From an uncultured Chloroflexota bacterium (lineage in GTDB: Bacteria; Chloroflexota; Anaerolineae; UBA4142; SHND01), in contig CALMZO010000329.1 of the NCBI GenBank assembly GCA_937870825.1, forward strand, positions 1 through 64,000: a stretch of DNA of 64,000 nucleotides, written 5' to 3'. The notes beneath the pieces are model-generated. The model was given only the letters and a program-made list of their open reading frames with translations, made no database searches and was not told where the DNA came from. Below are positions 29,501 to 37,694 of the stretch, one piece after another. Numbering within the stretch: the first letter of the stretch is position 1; the number at the start of each line of letters is the position of its first letter. The position numbers and the translations under genes are program-made.

Positions 29501-31389
29501 GATTGATTCTTTGCGGCAACGTATTCCGTTTGCGTGTTGGTGTCGCCGAGTAATTGAAAGTCGTTATGCAGTTCGTAGCGCGGTTGCAGCAAATCGTTTT
29601 GCAAAAGGAAATACAATTTCGCAAAACCCGCGTCCTGTTCCGCCAACGCGAAAACGGATTCGTCAACGGCGGTGATACCGAGCGCGCTTGGCACTCCTAC
29701 GCCGTTCTTGTTTTTCACGTCAAACGTCAAGCGGGAAACGTCGCCGGGGCGATACACCTCGCGGTCTGCCTTGATGTCAATCGCGAGTTCGTCGGCGGGG
29801 TCAATGACGAGGGTACGAGTGTCGCGCGTAATGTTCGCGTCCGTTCCGATGTGATACGCGTGCAGTTGAATTGTGCCGATGAGTTCGGGCGTTACATCAA
29901 TTTCCAATTGCGCGCGCCCGTTCGTCGTCGTCACCGCGCGCGTGGAAAGCGTTTGCTCTTGGCGCGTAATGTCGAGATACACCGTTCCCGTACTCGCGCG
30001 CGAAAATATATCAAAACGCATCGTGTCGCCGACGCGGTACACCGCGCGTTCGGGACGAAGCAAAATTTGACTCTTGTTTTCCGCGCGCAGTTCGACACGT
30101 TTTTCCGCGCGGTTGCCTCCGGCATCTTGCGCGCGAATTTCCATCGTGTTCGCATTGCGCGGCGTGAATCGAATTTCGCCGATGCCGTACTTGCCCGTTT
30201 TTGTCGTGTACTCTTTGCCTGCGATGCGCGCAGTAACGTCCGTTTCCACCGGCGCGCCGTCCGGCGTGGACGTGAGAACGTACAAGATATTTTCCACATC
30301 GGGAACGAGTTCGCCGCTTTCGGCAACGGCGTCAATAATAATCGGCGAACGCGCAATTGGAACGACGCGCGCGGCTTGTTCGAGATGTTCCGCCTGGTCC
30401 GTCACGTCGAGTTCGAGCGAAACATCCGCGCGGTCTTGGTCCAGTCCGCGTCCCGCAAAATAATTCGGCAGGTCGAATGCAAATTCGTACACGCCTGCGT
30501 CATTCGTGCGTCCGTCAAGATTGACGAATTCGTTGCGCGCAACGTCGTACGTCGCGGCAGCGAGATTGACGCGCGCATCATTCACGGGCTTGCCGAAAAA
30601 GTAATCGGCGCGCACGGTGCCGCGCACGCGTTCGCCGGGGAGGTAAAACTTTTTGTCCGTTTCAATCGCGAGTTTGAACTTGGGCAGCACGTACGGTTTC
30701 ACCGTCACCGTTTTTTCGGATTTCACGTCGTCGTTCAACGTCGCGATAATTTTGTATTGTCCCGAATTGACGCGGTCGGCGAGCGTGAAATCGGCGGACG
30801 CGATGCCATAGTCCGAAGTCTCGAAACTTTTTTGAAAAACTCGAGTCCCTTTCGGGTCTTCGACGACGAATTCGAGTTTTTGTTTTTGCGCGGGCTTGCG
30901 ATTGAACGCCGAGAGCGCGAGCGCGCGCAGGCGCATCGTTTGTCCGGGCTGATACAACGGCTTGTCGCTCGTCGCCAGCACTTTGTATGTGCGCTTGACC
31001 GTCACATTTTGTTCAATCTTGTCGCTGCCGTAATTGGAACGAGTTTCAATCGTGAGCGTCTGTTTTTCAGGGGCGTCCGGCGGAATGTCGAGCAGAATGG
31101 ATGCCGTGCCTTGCGCGTTCGTTTTGCCGACGGCGGTTGAATCTTTGCCCTCGCCCGCGAGCCGAATTTTGATTTCCGCGTTCGGCACCGGTGCGTTCGT
31201 TTCAAAATTTTGAACGACGATACGAATCGCGCCCTGCGAGTCGGCTTCAAATTGATTCGGCGCAATGACGAGGGTGCGCTGTTGGTCGGCGCGAATTTCG
31301 CGCGTGCCGTTCCAATATGCCGCGCCGATGACGACGACGACGAGAACGAGAATCGCGGCAATGGCGCCGAGACGAAATAGTTTTGACAT
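26545..31389 (-). CDS. Alpha-2-macroglobulin family protein with thioester motif and internal multi-TM segment
   Basis: MG domains (DKPLYQPGQTMRLRALAL, DKKFYLPGERVRGTVRADYFFGKPV), thioester PNGCFEQTSSTTYPNVLAL, TED-like domain, N-terminal TM. Confidence 0.93.
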   Translation of the reverse strand: MSKLFRLGAIAAILVLVVVVIGAAYWNGTREIRADQQRTLVIAPNQFEADSQGAIRIVVQNFETNAPVPNAEIKIRLAGEGKDSTAVGKTNAQGTASILLDIPPDAPEKQTLTIETRSNYGSDKIEQNVTVKRTYKVLATSDKPLYQPGQTMRLRALALSAFNRKPAQKQKLEFVVEDPKGTRVFQKSFETSDYGIASADFTLADRVNSGQYKIIATLNDDVKSEKTVTVKPYVLPKFKLAIETDKKFYLPGERVRGTVRADYFFGKPVNDARVNLAAATYDVARNEFVNLDGRTNDAGVYEFAFDLPNYFAGRGLDQDRADVSLELDVTDQAEHLEQAARVVPIARSPIIIDAVAESGELVPDVENILYVLTSTPDGAPVETDVTARIAGKEYTTKTGKYGIGEIRFTPRNANTMEIRAQDAGGNRAEKRVELRAENKSQILLRPERAVYRVGDTMRFDIFSRASTGTVYLDITRQEQTLSTRAVTTTNGRAQLEIDVTPELIGTIQLHAYHIGTDANITRDTRTLVIDPADELAIDIKADREVYRPGDVSRLTFDVKNKNGVGVPSALGITAVDESVFALAEQDAGFAKLYFLLQNDLLQPRYELHNDFQLLGDTNTQTEYVAAKNQSAQAAWANLPTFNLPLHTIPLEQKRAEFARAQSERFADFNDALGIILTLVPLAFGGLIFGALNARKILGDALARGAVVLLGVCIAAPFVALVIGVLAYVFASTLILQLALIALVMGWVTCYVLLWVYALERGDTLTQLALMLLTAYIVLLGVFAFTTRLNVNELRAFAWIAILFLAGIAAWVLFGVGLVLSNEKRAGLSAFGVGILLVPLVMLLAWLPQATPFVRTMGNTLAYISPLSLLGCAPSAAPTTVPFPMIAAPTAAPQPTAAPAQPTAAPASANEAQSQNAAAAPRTRSYFPETLYVNPQLITDENGRAEIELPLADSITTWRLAALANSQNGELGTAQAGIRVFQDFFIDLDLPIALTQNDEIAIPVAVYNYLPHAQRVELEIENAGWFDLDDDATKSITVEANEIDVVYFRITARAFGAQQLKVTAIGESMSDAIQKDVRVYPDGKEFVETQSNWLRADATQTANIPNGAIPGTARVEVKVYPGVMSQLVEGLDAIFKMPNGCFEQTSSTTYPNVLALTYLKETAQLSPQVQLKAETYIGLGYQRLLTFENDGGGFSIFGKPPASAMLSAKGLLEFNDMARVYPIDAEVLQRTRQWLLQTQSRDGTWQGEVGWDHPHDSPRDPTALTAIVAWALAESGGKDENGTRRAIGYLKGQTSNVKDAYVLALIANALVAYDVNDASTRDVLDRLNEMRETRDDGVYWTSRGGTFSGAYGEFGDLETTALAAHALLKGRAQLDSAQAALTYLIQHKDPRGTWGTTQATILALRALVASALEGGTGAAEGTVTVSFDDSAERELRFEKGDSAVQVLTFDDIGAGAREIKFRVNGTGAFAYQISTSYYVDWKGVEENRAEAMQVEVDYDRTELKVNDKVRARATIRLNEGEARMAVVDLGVPPGFNVLTDELDAAVKQGKLSRYELTGRQIILYLENVRAGERISFDYALQAKFPLRVQTPRTSMYDYYNPNLQGESKPIQFVVE
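27504..27524. repeat. Heptamer repeat CGTTTGA CGTTTGA CCTTTCA within the A2M CDS
   Basis: Same word as the array at 655-720; encodes KGQTSNVKD. Confidence 0.6.
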
Positions 31390-31403
31390 GGGACTCCTTT
31401 CAG

Positions 31404-31438
31404 GATGGGTAAGGTGACGGGTGACGGGTAAACGGTCT
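31404..31438. repeat. Heptamer array GATGGGT AAGGTGA CGGGTGA CGGGTAA ACGGTCT
   Basis: Fills most of the spacer between the 31449-32309 gene and the A2M gene. Confidence 0.65.
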
Positions 31439-31448
31439 CCCGACTAGC

Positions 31449-32309
31449 TCACTCGGAAATGTATTTCGGATAAAAACCGTTTTGTGTTTGCACGGATTGC
31501 GCGAGTTTGTTTTGAAATGCGCGCATCGTTTCCGCGTCTTGCGCGATGCGTGCGTCGTGTGTGAGCTGCGCGACGCGGCGCGATTCGTATTCGAGCTGCG
31601 CGGCAAGATTCCACGCGTCGAGATATTTTTTGTTTTGCGACATGCGTTCGATTTCTTGCGCGCCTTGCACGGCGCGTTGATGCGTGACGTGGTGCATGAC
31701 TTGAATGTCCACCAACGGGTCGGGATTCGCGTTGGCGAGAAAATCGGCGGTGACGCTTTGTGCGAAAATTTCCGCGCGTTGGGTAACGGAATCGGTATAT
31801 CGCAATTCGACATGTGCCAGTGTGCGTGTGCCATTCGCGGTCGGCGCAGCGTCCAATTGCACCAATACAACGCGCGCGTCGCTGTTCCACAATTCGGGCA
31901 ACTGAAGCGAAACGGGCTTTGACGGTAACACGTCGGCGTATCCCAAAATTTGTACGACGCGAATGTCTTGGGCGGGAATCAGCGTGAGCATCACATTCGA
32001 CGCGATGTTTTGGCGGCGTTGGGCATCCTGCGCGCGCAAAGCGATTTGCAGCCACACCTCTCCGCCGCGCGCGGGAATTTGCGGATTGCCCAAACGCGTT
32101 TCCATTCCCACGCGGGAAGCAATGGGCGCAAGCAGGTTGTAGGGTGAGTCCTTTGGATATTCAAGCGCGGACAGGGGCTGCACACGAACCACCTCGGGCG
32201 CGGTAATTTCTGCGCCGGCAAACGAGGTTGTGACCGCGCTTGGCAGCAGGGTATTCAGTCCAAAGACGAGGACGAACAGAAACGCGAGCAAGATGAGCAG
32301 ACGGTTCAT
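31449..32309 (-). CDS. Secreted/anchored protein of unknown function, A2M neighbour
   Basis: MNRLLILLAFLFVLVFGLNTLL signal/TM; long beta-like region then helical C-terminus; operonic with A2M. Confidence 0.55.
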   Translation of the reverse strand: MNRLLILLAFLFVLVFGLNTLLPSAVTTSFAGAEITAPEVVRVQPLSALEYPKDSPYNLLAPIASRVGMETRLGNPQIPARGGEVWLQIALRAQDAQRRQNIASNVMLTLIPAQDIRVVQILGYADVLPSKPVSLQLPELWNSDARVVLVQLDAAPTANGTRTLAHVELRYTDSVTQRAEIFAQSVTADFLANANPDPLVDIQVMHHVTHQRAVQGAQEIERMSQNKKYLDAWNLAAQLEYESRRVAQLTHDARIAQDAETMRAFQNKLAQSVQTQNGFYPKYISE

Positions 32310-32561
32310 CACATTCCTCCTGGCAACGCAACCGTAAATTACAGAGTTGCGACTGAACAAGACCACACCTGTTTGCGGTAGCGTTGGTGGCAACTTTTTG
32401 TGTTTTCGATTACACTTTCGCCGTAAGATACGCCGCGCGGCGTTGCATCTCAAGACGCACTCGCGTCGCATCGCGTAACATCGGCGTACCACTTTGGGAA
32501 CTAGATGTGTACCATTGAGTGTTACAGCGGGTTTGTGGCTATTTTTTCGAGGAACATTTGC

Positions 32562-32626
32562 CATTTCGAGCAGAGCGAGAAAGCTCAATGCCGCAACAGA
32601 GATTCGTCACTCTGTTCGGAATGACA
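32562..32626. repeat. Degenerate copy of the CATTTCGAG palindromic element
   Basis: catttcgagcagagcgagaaagctca ... tcactctgttcggaatgacag. Confidence 0.65.
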
Positions 32627-32637
32627 GGCAAAAAGTG

Positions 32638-34170
32638 ATGAAATCCTTTGGCGCGCTTTTAACCGAATACATGACGCGTACGGGCATTAGCGACAGCGAA
32701 ATGGCGCGGCATTTGGGCGTCAGTCGGCAGACGATTTTTCGCTGGAAGGAGGGAATGACCGCGCGCCCGCGCGTGCGTGAGGATGTTTTGAAATGCGCGG
32801 ACCGTTTGCGGTTGACCGCAGAGGAACGCGATGCGCTTTTGCTCGCGGCGGGGTTTGCGCCGGAAACGCGACAGGCGACACAGGACGAAAGACGAACGAC
32901 GAACGAAACGGAAACAACAGAACCGCAAACGCTTGTGCCAGTCATTGAACCCAACGCGATTGCCGCTGCGCCGACGCGTTCACTGCTGCGCCGCGCGCGT
33001 TGGCTCGCGTTCGCAATACCCGTGCTGGTGTTGTTTGGATTTTTTGGCGGCGCGTTTTTGATTTTTCCGCGCGAGACCCAAAATCTCATCGCGTTTGTAA
33101 ATCCGCCGACGCCGACGGCGACGGTGACACCACCGCCGCCTACCCCGGTTCCCCCGTCCGAACAAGTTGTGGTGATTGCGGCATTGAACAGTCGCGGCGG
33201 CACCGCGCCGCCGTACAACGTGACAGCGCGTTTGCGTTTTGCATTCGAGCAGGAAATTCAAAAACAAAATTTTCTGGCGGTGCGAATTTTGGATATTGCC
33301 GACCAGGTGCGGGACCCGGTGATGGCGGAACGTTTGCGCGCCCGTTCGGGCGGACAGGTCATGTTGTGGGGCAATTATTCGGGAGACAATGCGCGCGTGG
33401 AAATCGGGTACAGCACACACGTACCGTTTCGCGCAAGCGGCGCGTCGGTTTTTCCCATGCTGCCCGTAGACCAATCGGCGACGCTGAATTTGAGCAAACC
33501 GAACGAGGTACGGGCGCTCGCGCTGTTGACGCTAATGCCATTGCATTTGGAGCGCGGGGATACGATACGCGCAGTGGAAGCGTTCAACACCGCGCAGAGT
33601 TTGACGCCGTACTCGAACGAAATGCGCGCGGCGTTGGAATTTTATCGCGGCTACTTGCTGCAAACCACCGGTTTGGAGCAGAACGCAGAACCGCGCGAAT
33701 TCGACGAGGCGATTCGCGCGTACAATCGAAATTTGAGCACGACATCGCTTTACGAAGCGTACTTGAATCGCGGCTTGGTGTATCTCGCGCAAAATGAAGA
33801 TGCGGCAGCAAAAACGGATTTTCAACGCGCGCAAGGAATTGAGCCGCAGCGTCCCGAAGCATGGCGCGCGGCGTGTTGGGCATTCGCGTTGGAACAACAG
33901 CCGCAAGCCGCGCTGTCGTTATGCGATGCGGCGGCGACGCGCGATGCGTCCGCGTGGTCGCTGGACACGCGCGCGATTGTGTATGCGGAATTGGGACGGT
34001 ATGCGGATGCGGCAAACGAGTTTCAAAATTTTCTGCACTGGCTCGACACGCAGCCCGCGCGCACGCGCGAATTGTTTGCGCCGACGCGACGCGCGTGGAT
34101 TGAAACCTTGCGCGGCGGAAAAAATCCGTTTGACACGGAATTGTTGAATCAGTTACGCGGTGCGCCATAG
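32638..34170 (+). CDS. XRE-type HTH regulator with TM helix and TPR-like C-terminal domain
   Basis: SDSEMARHLGVSRQTIFRWKEGMTARPR HTH; LAFAIPVLVLFGFFGGAFLIF TM; TPR-like repeats (YEAYLNRGLVYLAQNEDAAAKTDFQRAQGIEP). Confidence 0.75.
   Translation: MKSFGALLTEYMTRTGISDSEMARHLGVSRQTIFRWKEGMTARPRVREDVLKCADRLRLTAEERDALLLAAGFAPETRQATQDERRTTNETETTEPQTLVPVIEPNAIAAAPTRSLLRRARWLAFAIPVLVLFGFFGGAFLIFPRETQNLIAFVNPPTPTATVTPPPPTPVPPSEQVVVIAALNSRGGTAPPYNVTARLRFAFEQEIQKQNFLAVRILDIADQVRDPVMAERLRARSGGQVMLWGNYSGDNARVEIGYSTHVPFRASGASVFPMLPVDQSATLNLSKPNEVRALALLTLMPLHLERGDTIRAVEAFNTAQSLTPYSNEMRAALEFYRGYLLQTTGLEQNAEPREFDEAIRAYNRNLSTTSLYEAYLNRGLVYLAQNEDAAAKTDFQRAQGIEPQRPEAWRAACWAFALEQQPQAALSLCDAAATRDASAWSLDTRAIVYAELGRYADAANEFQNFLHWLDTQPARTRELFAPTRRAWIETLRGGKNPFDTELLNQLRGAP
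32870..32911. repeat. Heptamer array GACAGGC GACACAG GACGAAA GACGAAC GACGAAC GAAACGG in frame in the HTH-TM linker
   Basis: Direct reading; encodes ATQDERRTTNETE. Confidence 0.75.
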
Positions 34171-34230
34171 GGCAAGACGCGAATTGACATGACCGAACGA
34201 ATCGCCAAGGTCTTGGAGACCTTTGCGGTT

Positions 34231-34334
34231 TAGAGCAATTTCCTATTTGGTTTGGGGTTTTCCCCTTTTGCGTCTTTGCGCCTTTGCGTGAGATTTAGTT
34301 TTCTCTCCCACTAAACAAATCGGAATCTGCTCTA
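34231..34334. repeat. Palindromic element, arms TAGAGCAATTTCCTATTTGGTTT / inverted, with internal CTTTGCG 8-mers
   Basis: Left arm 34231-34253, right arm about 34312-34334; ctttTGCG TCTTTGCG CCTTTGCG at 34265-34288. Confidence 0.7.
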
Positions 34335-36179
34335 GGTGATTGGCAATCCTTCCAGCTCCATAATCCTCAACGCGTTCGTCGTGGGCGAGGGTCCTGCGCG
34401 TAACGTGTAATCAAACACCAAACGCCCCTCGCTCACATCATCGCGAAAATGAAAATTGCGCGCGAGCGGATTTTTTTCGGGAATGTGCGCGAGTTCCAAA
34501 TCGTGCGTGGCGATGAGCCCCGCGCCGTTTGCGCCGAGTAAAGTGTAAATGTACGCGCGGCTGCCGATGAGTCGTTCGCGATTGTTCGTGCCGCGAAAAA
34601 TTTCATCAATGAGATAGAACAGCGGTAATTCCTCCGGTGCCCCGAGTTCCCTCAAAAGTTCTTTCAAGCATTTCACTTCCGCATAAAAGTACGAAAAGCC
34701 GTCGGCAATGGAATCGGTGATGCGAATGCAGGTACGCAAACGAAACGGCTGCGCGACAAAGTTCGCCGCGATGACCGGCGCGCCCGCGTAGGCGAGACAA
34801 AAGTTGATGCCGATGGTTTTGAGGAATGTGCTTTTCCCCGACATGTTGGAACCCGTGAGAATTTCCACTTGGCCCAAATTTTGAATTTCAAAATCGTTCG
34901 TGATGCGCGCGCGCGCGGGAATTAACGGATGCCCCAATTTTTCCGCGCGCAAAATCGGCGACGCGGGCGCTGAGAATTCGCGCGCGCGAATTTCGGGAAA
35001 CGCGGCGGCGGGATGCAGCGCGGCGAAATTGCCGAGCGCGATGAGCGCGTCGAGTTCATGCACCACGCGCACCCATTCGGGCAAGGTTTGCGCGACGCGC
35101 GCGCGCTGACGGTCGGCGAGAAACGCAAACAAAAAATCCCACGGCAAAATTAGATTGAGGAACACGGCGAACAACGGGTTGCTTCGCAAACCGACGGCGG
35201 CAGTAATCCACTGCACCACGCGCAATTGTTCGGAGGGCGCGGGGGTTTTGTTTTGAAACAGCGAGACGAGTTCCGCGAGATGCGGCGCATCGTGATATGA
35301 CGCGCGTTCGAGGTACTGCGCGAGCGCGCGAAATTTTTCGAGTTCGGTGTTGAGGCGCACGACGGCATTCAAAACTGCTTCCCTATGGTCTTTGTTCCAA
35401 AAATAAAATGCCACGTACGCCAGGAATGAAAAAATATAGTACGCGGGAACATTCCAAACTTGCGCGAGGGCAAACAAGACAAGATTTATGAAAACGAGAA
35501 TCGCCGCAATCGGCAGCGTCCAACGCAAACGCGCGGACGGGAATTCCGTTCTCAACCAATCGAGCAAATTGTCGCCTTCGAGTTCGCGTTGCAGCACGCG
35601 GCGATAGGTGAGCCAAAAGCGTTCGCGAAAACGCGCGCGCGTTTTCAATTCGCGCACGATGTTTTGGCGCGCGTGCAGCGCGTTCACGTCCGGACGCGAC
35701 TGCGTGAGCCATTCCGCAAGCAATTGTGTGCCGTGACGCGAAACGGTGGTGTCGAGGAGTTGATGGAGCGAATTGTAACCGGTGAGGTCAAGGTCACGCG
35801 CGAGGGATTTGCGCTCTGCGAGCAATTCAATCGGACGCGGCGCGGGAATGTTTTCCCAATCGAGGAGGAGGCGCGCGCGTTGGTCTTGTTTTTGCGCGCG
35901 TAAACGCGTCAGTGTTTCAATCCAATTATCCTGGCGGCGATGGACAAGCACGAGAAGCGAGAAAACGAGAAACGAGAGCGCGACAATGAACCACGCGAGT
36001 GTGCCATTGAAAAAAATCGCGGTCAGAATCGCAGCAACGATGCCGATTAAAACAATCGTGAGGCGTAACAGCGCGATTTGATTGCTGCGCTGTTCCAACG
36101 GAAGCAAACGTTTCGCCAGACGTTCAATTTGAAAATCAAGAGTTCTTGCACTTGATACCTGATACTTGATACTTGACAC
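34332..36179 (-). CDS. Membrane-anchored MutS-family ATPase
   Basis: EILTGSNMSGKSTFLKTIGINFCLAYAGAPV, YLIDEIFRGTNNRERLIGSRA, ATHDLELA; TM segments near residues 40-80 and 215-265. Confidence 0.85.
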   Translation of the reverse strand: MSSIKYQVSSARTLDFQIERLAKRLLPLEQRSNQIALLRLTIVLIGIVAAILTAIFFNGTLAWFIVALSFLVFSLLVLVHRRQDNWIETLTRLRAQKQDQRARLLLDWENIPAPRPIELLAERKSLARDLDLTGYNSLHQLLDTTVSRHGTQLLAEWLTQSRPDVNALHARQNIVRELKTRARFRERFWLTYRRVLQRELEGDNLLDWLRTEFPSARLRWTLPIAAILVFINLVLFALAQVWNVPAYYIFSFLAYVAFYFWNKDHREAVLNAVVRLNTELEKFRALAQYLERASYHDAPHLAELVSLFQNKTPAPSEQLRVVQWITAAVGLRSNPLFAVFLNLILPWDFLFAFLADRQRARVAQTLPEWVRVVHELDALIALGNFAALHPAAAFPEIRAREFSAPASPILRAEKLGHPLIPARARITNDFEIQNLGQVEILTGSNMSGKSTFLKTIGINFCLAYAGAPVIAANFVAQPFRLRTCIRITDSIADGFSYFYAEVKCLKELLRELGAPEELPLFYLIDEIFRGTNNRERLIGSRAYIYTLLGANGAGLIATHDLELAHIPEKNPLARNFHFRDDVSEGRLVFDYTLRAGPSPTTNALRIMELEGLPIT

Positions 36180-36182
36180 CTC
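36148..36182. repeat. Heptamer array GCACTTG ATACCTG ATACTTG ATACTTG ACACCTC at the 5' end of the MutS-like gene
   Basis: Direct reading; encodes N-terminal SSIKYQVSS on the minus strand. Confidence 0.7.
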
Positions 36183-37455
36183 ATTGCACCCAATCGAGAA
36201 AACGATAATACGGCGCGGCGAATGGCAGGAACCATGGATTGCCCCAATAGAACGGCATCGTGGGAAATTTCATGCCTTCAAAGGGATTGTGCCATTCTTG
36301 ACCCGCGATGCGATTGGCGAGTTGTTGTCCGAGATACGTAGCGAGCGCGACGCCGTGACCTGCGTAACCCATCGCGTAATACACACCGTCCATTTGTCCC
36401 GCGTGCGGATAAATGTCAAAGGTGAAACCGAGCGTGCCGCCCCACGCATACGCGGTGGGATATTTCTCCACTTGCGGAAAAATTTCCAACATGCCCTTGC
36501 GTAAAATGTCCGCGCTCCCGCGCACGGTGTCGGGCGTCGCGGGAAAAAACGCGGCGCGTCCGCCAAACACAATGCGGTCATCGGGCGAGCGACGAAAATA
36601 GTACAAAAGATTTTTCGTGTCGAAAATCATGCGATTGTTCGGAATGAGTTGCTGCGCGAGTTTTGCGTCGAGCGGTTCGGTGGCAATGATGTAACTGCCG
36701 ATTTGGATGATACGTTTTTGAAATTGCGGCATCGCGCGGTCGGTGTATCCGTTCGTCGCCGCAATCACCTCTTTGGCTTGGATATTGCCGCGCGGCGTTT
36801 TCACAATAAAGCCGTTGGCGTTTTTTTCGACGCGTGTGGCGGGCGTCGCGTCGTGCAAATCCGCGCCTGCGCGTTGTGCGGCGCGCGCGAGCCCGCGCAC
36901 GTATTTCGCCGGATGCAGTCCCGCGCTGCGTTCGTCCACGAGACCGCCGTGATAAAAATTGGTGTCGAGTTCGGCGCGCAAATTTTGTTTTTCGACAATG
37001 CGCGTGGGGTAATCAAATTCGCGTTCGAGGAGTTCGTGCGTTTTTTTCAAATGGTCAAGATGCGCGGGTTTGTACGCCGCGTCAAAGTGTCCGCGCCGCG
37101 CAAAATCGCAGTCAATGTTTTCTTCTCGCACAAGCGTCGCGACGGTTTCCAACGCGGCGAGTGACGCGTTCCACAACTCGCGCGCGCGCGTAATTCCAAG
37201 CGTGCGCGTGATTTCGCCGATGCCGTGTTTGTGTCCCGTCAGCGCCATGCCGCCGTTGCGCGAACTCGCGCCCCAGCCGATGCTTTCTTTGTCCAACACG
37301 GTAACGAGTGCGCCGAGTTTTGCCAACCGCAGCGCGGCAGACAGTCCCGTATACCCGCCGCCGACGATGACGACATCGGCGCGTTCGGGCAATTCGCGAT
37401 TTGCAAACGAAGGCAGGTCAGGGGCTGTGGCAGACCAGAGGGATTGGAGTTGCAT
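36181..37455 (-). CDS. FAD-dependent oxidoreductase (DAO / gamma-glutamylputrescine oxidase-like)
   Basis: ADVVIVGGGYTGLSAALRLAKLGALVTVLDKESIGWGASSRNGGM; YAWGGTLGFTFDIYPHAG. Confidence 0.9.
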   Translation of the reverse strand: MQLQSLWSATAPDLPSFANRELPERADVVIVGGGYTGLSAALRLAKLGALVTVLDKESIGWGASSRNGGMALTGHKHGIGEITRTLGITRARELWNASLAALETVATLVREENIDCDFARRGHFDAAYKPAHLDHLKKTHELLEREFDYPTRIVEKQNLRAELDTNFYHGGLVDERSAGLHPAKYVRGLARAAQRAGADLHDATPATRVEKNANGFIVKTPRGNIQAKEVIAATNGYTDRAMPQFQKRIIQIGSYIIATEPLDAKLAQQLIPNNRMIFDTKNLLYYFRRSPDDRIVFGGRAAFFPATPDTVRGSADILRKGMLEIFPQVEKYPTAYAWGGTLGFTFDIYPHAGQMDGVYYAMGYAGHGVALATYLGQQLANRIAGQEWHNPFEGMKFPTMPFYWGNPWFLPFAAPYYRFLDWVQ

Positions 37456-37538
37456 AGTTTTGTGATGGAGCGATAGAGAGAGTTAGAGTGACAGAGAGAT
37501 GAGGTGATTATACTCGCGCTTGTTTATTTTCGCGCGCG

Positions 37539-37576
37539 AAAAAAAATCCAAGCCGCATTCGACTTGGATTTTTTTT
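37539..37576. terminator. Bidirectional intrinsic terminator
   Basis: aaaaaaaatccaag-ccgcattcga-cttggatttttttt. Confidence 0.9.
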
Positions 37577-37585
37577 GTAACTCAC

Positions 37586-37680
37586 GTTACGCAGCACTGT
37601 CATTTCGAGCCGCCTTTGCGAGAAATCTCAGTGGCGCGAAAACCGAGATTTCTCGCTGCTCTCGAAATGACATGCGTAAC
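37586..37680. repeat. CATTTCGAG palindromic element, copy with outer GTTACGCA/TGCGTAAC
   Basis: gtcatttcgagccgcctttgcgagaaatctcag...ccgagatttctcgctgctctcgaaatgac. Confidence 0.85.
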
Positions 37681-37694
37681 ATCAGTTTGTAAAT

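Noticed and set aside
29554-31140. 528-aa plus-strand ORF opposite the A2M gene
   Set aside because: Antisense shadow of clear MG domains; no recognisable motifs.
37461-37510. Purine-rich gatagagagagttagagtgacagagagatgag segment as another heptamer array
   Set aside because: Periodicity is ambiguous (closer to 9 than 7) and could be simple low complexity.
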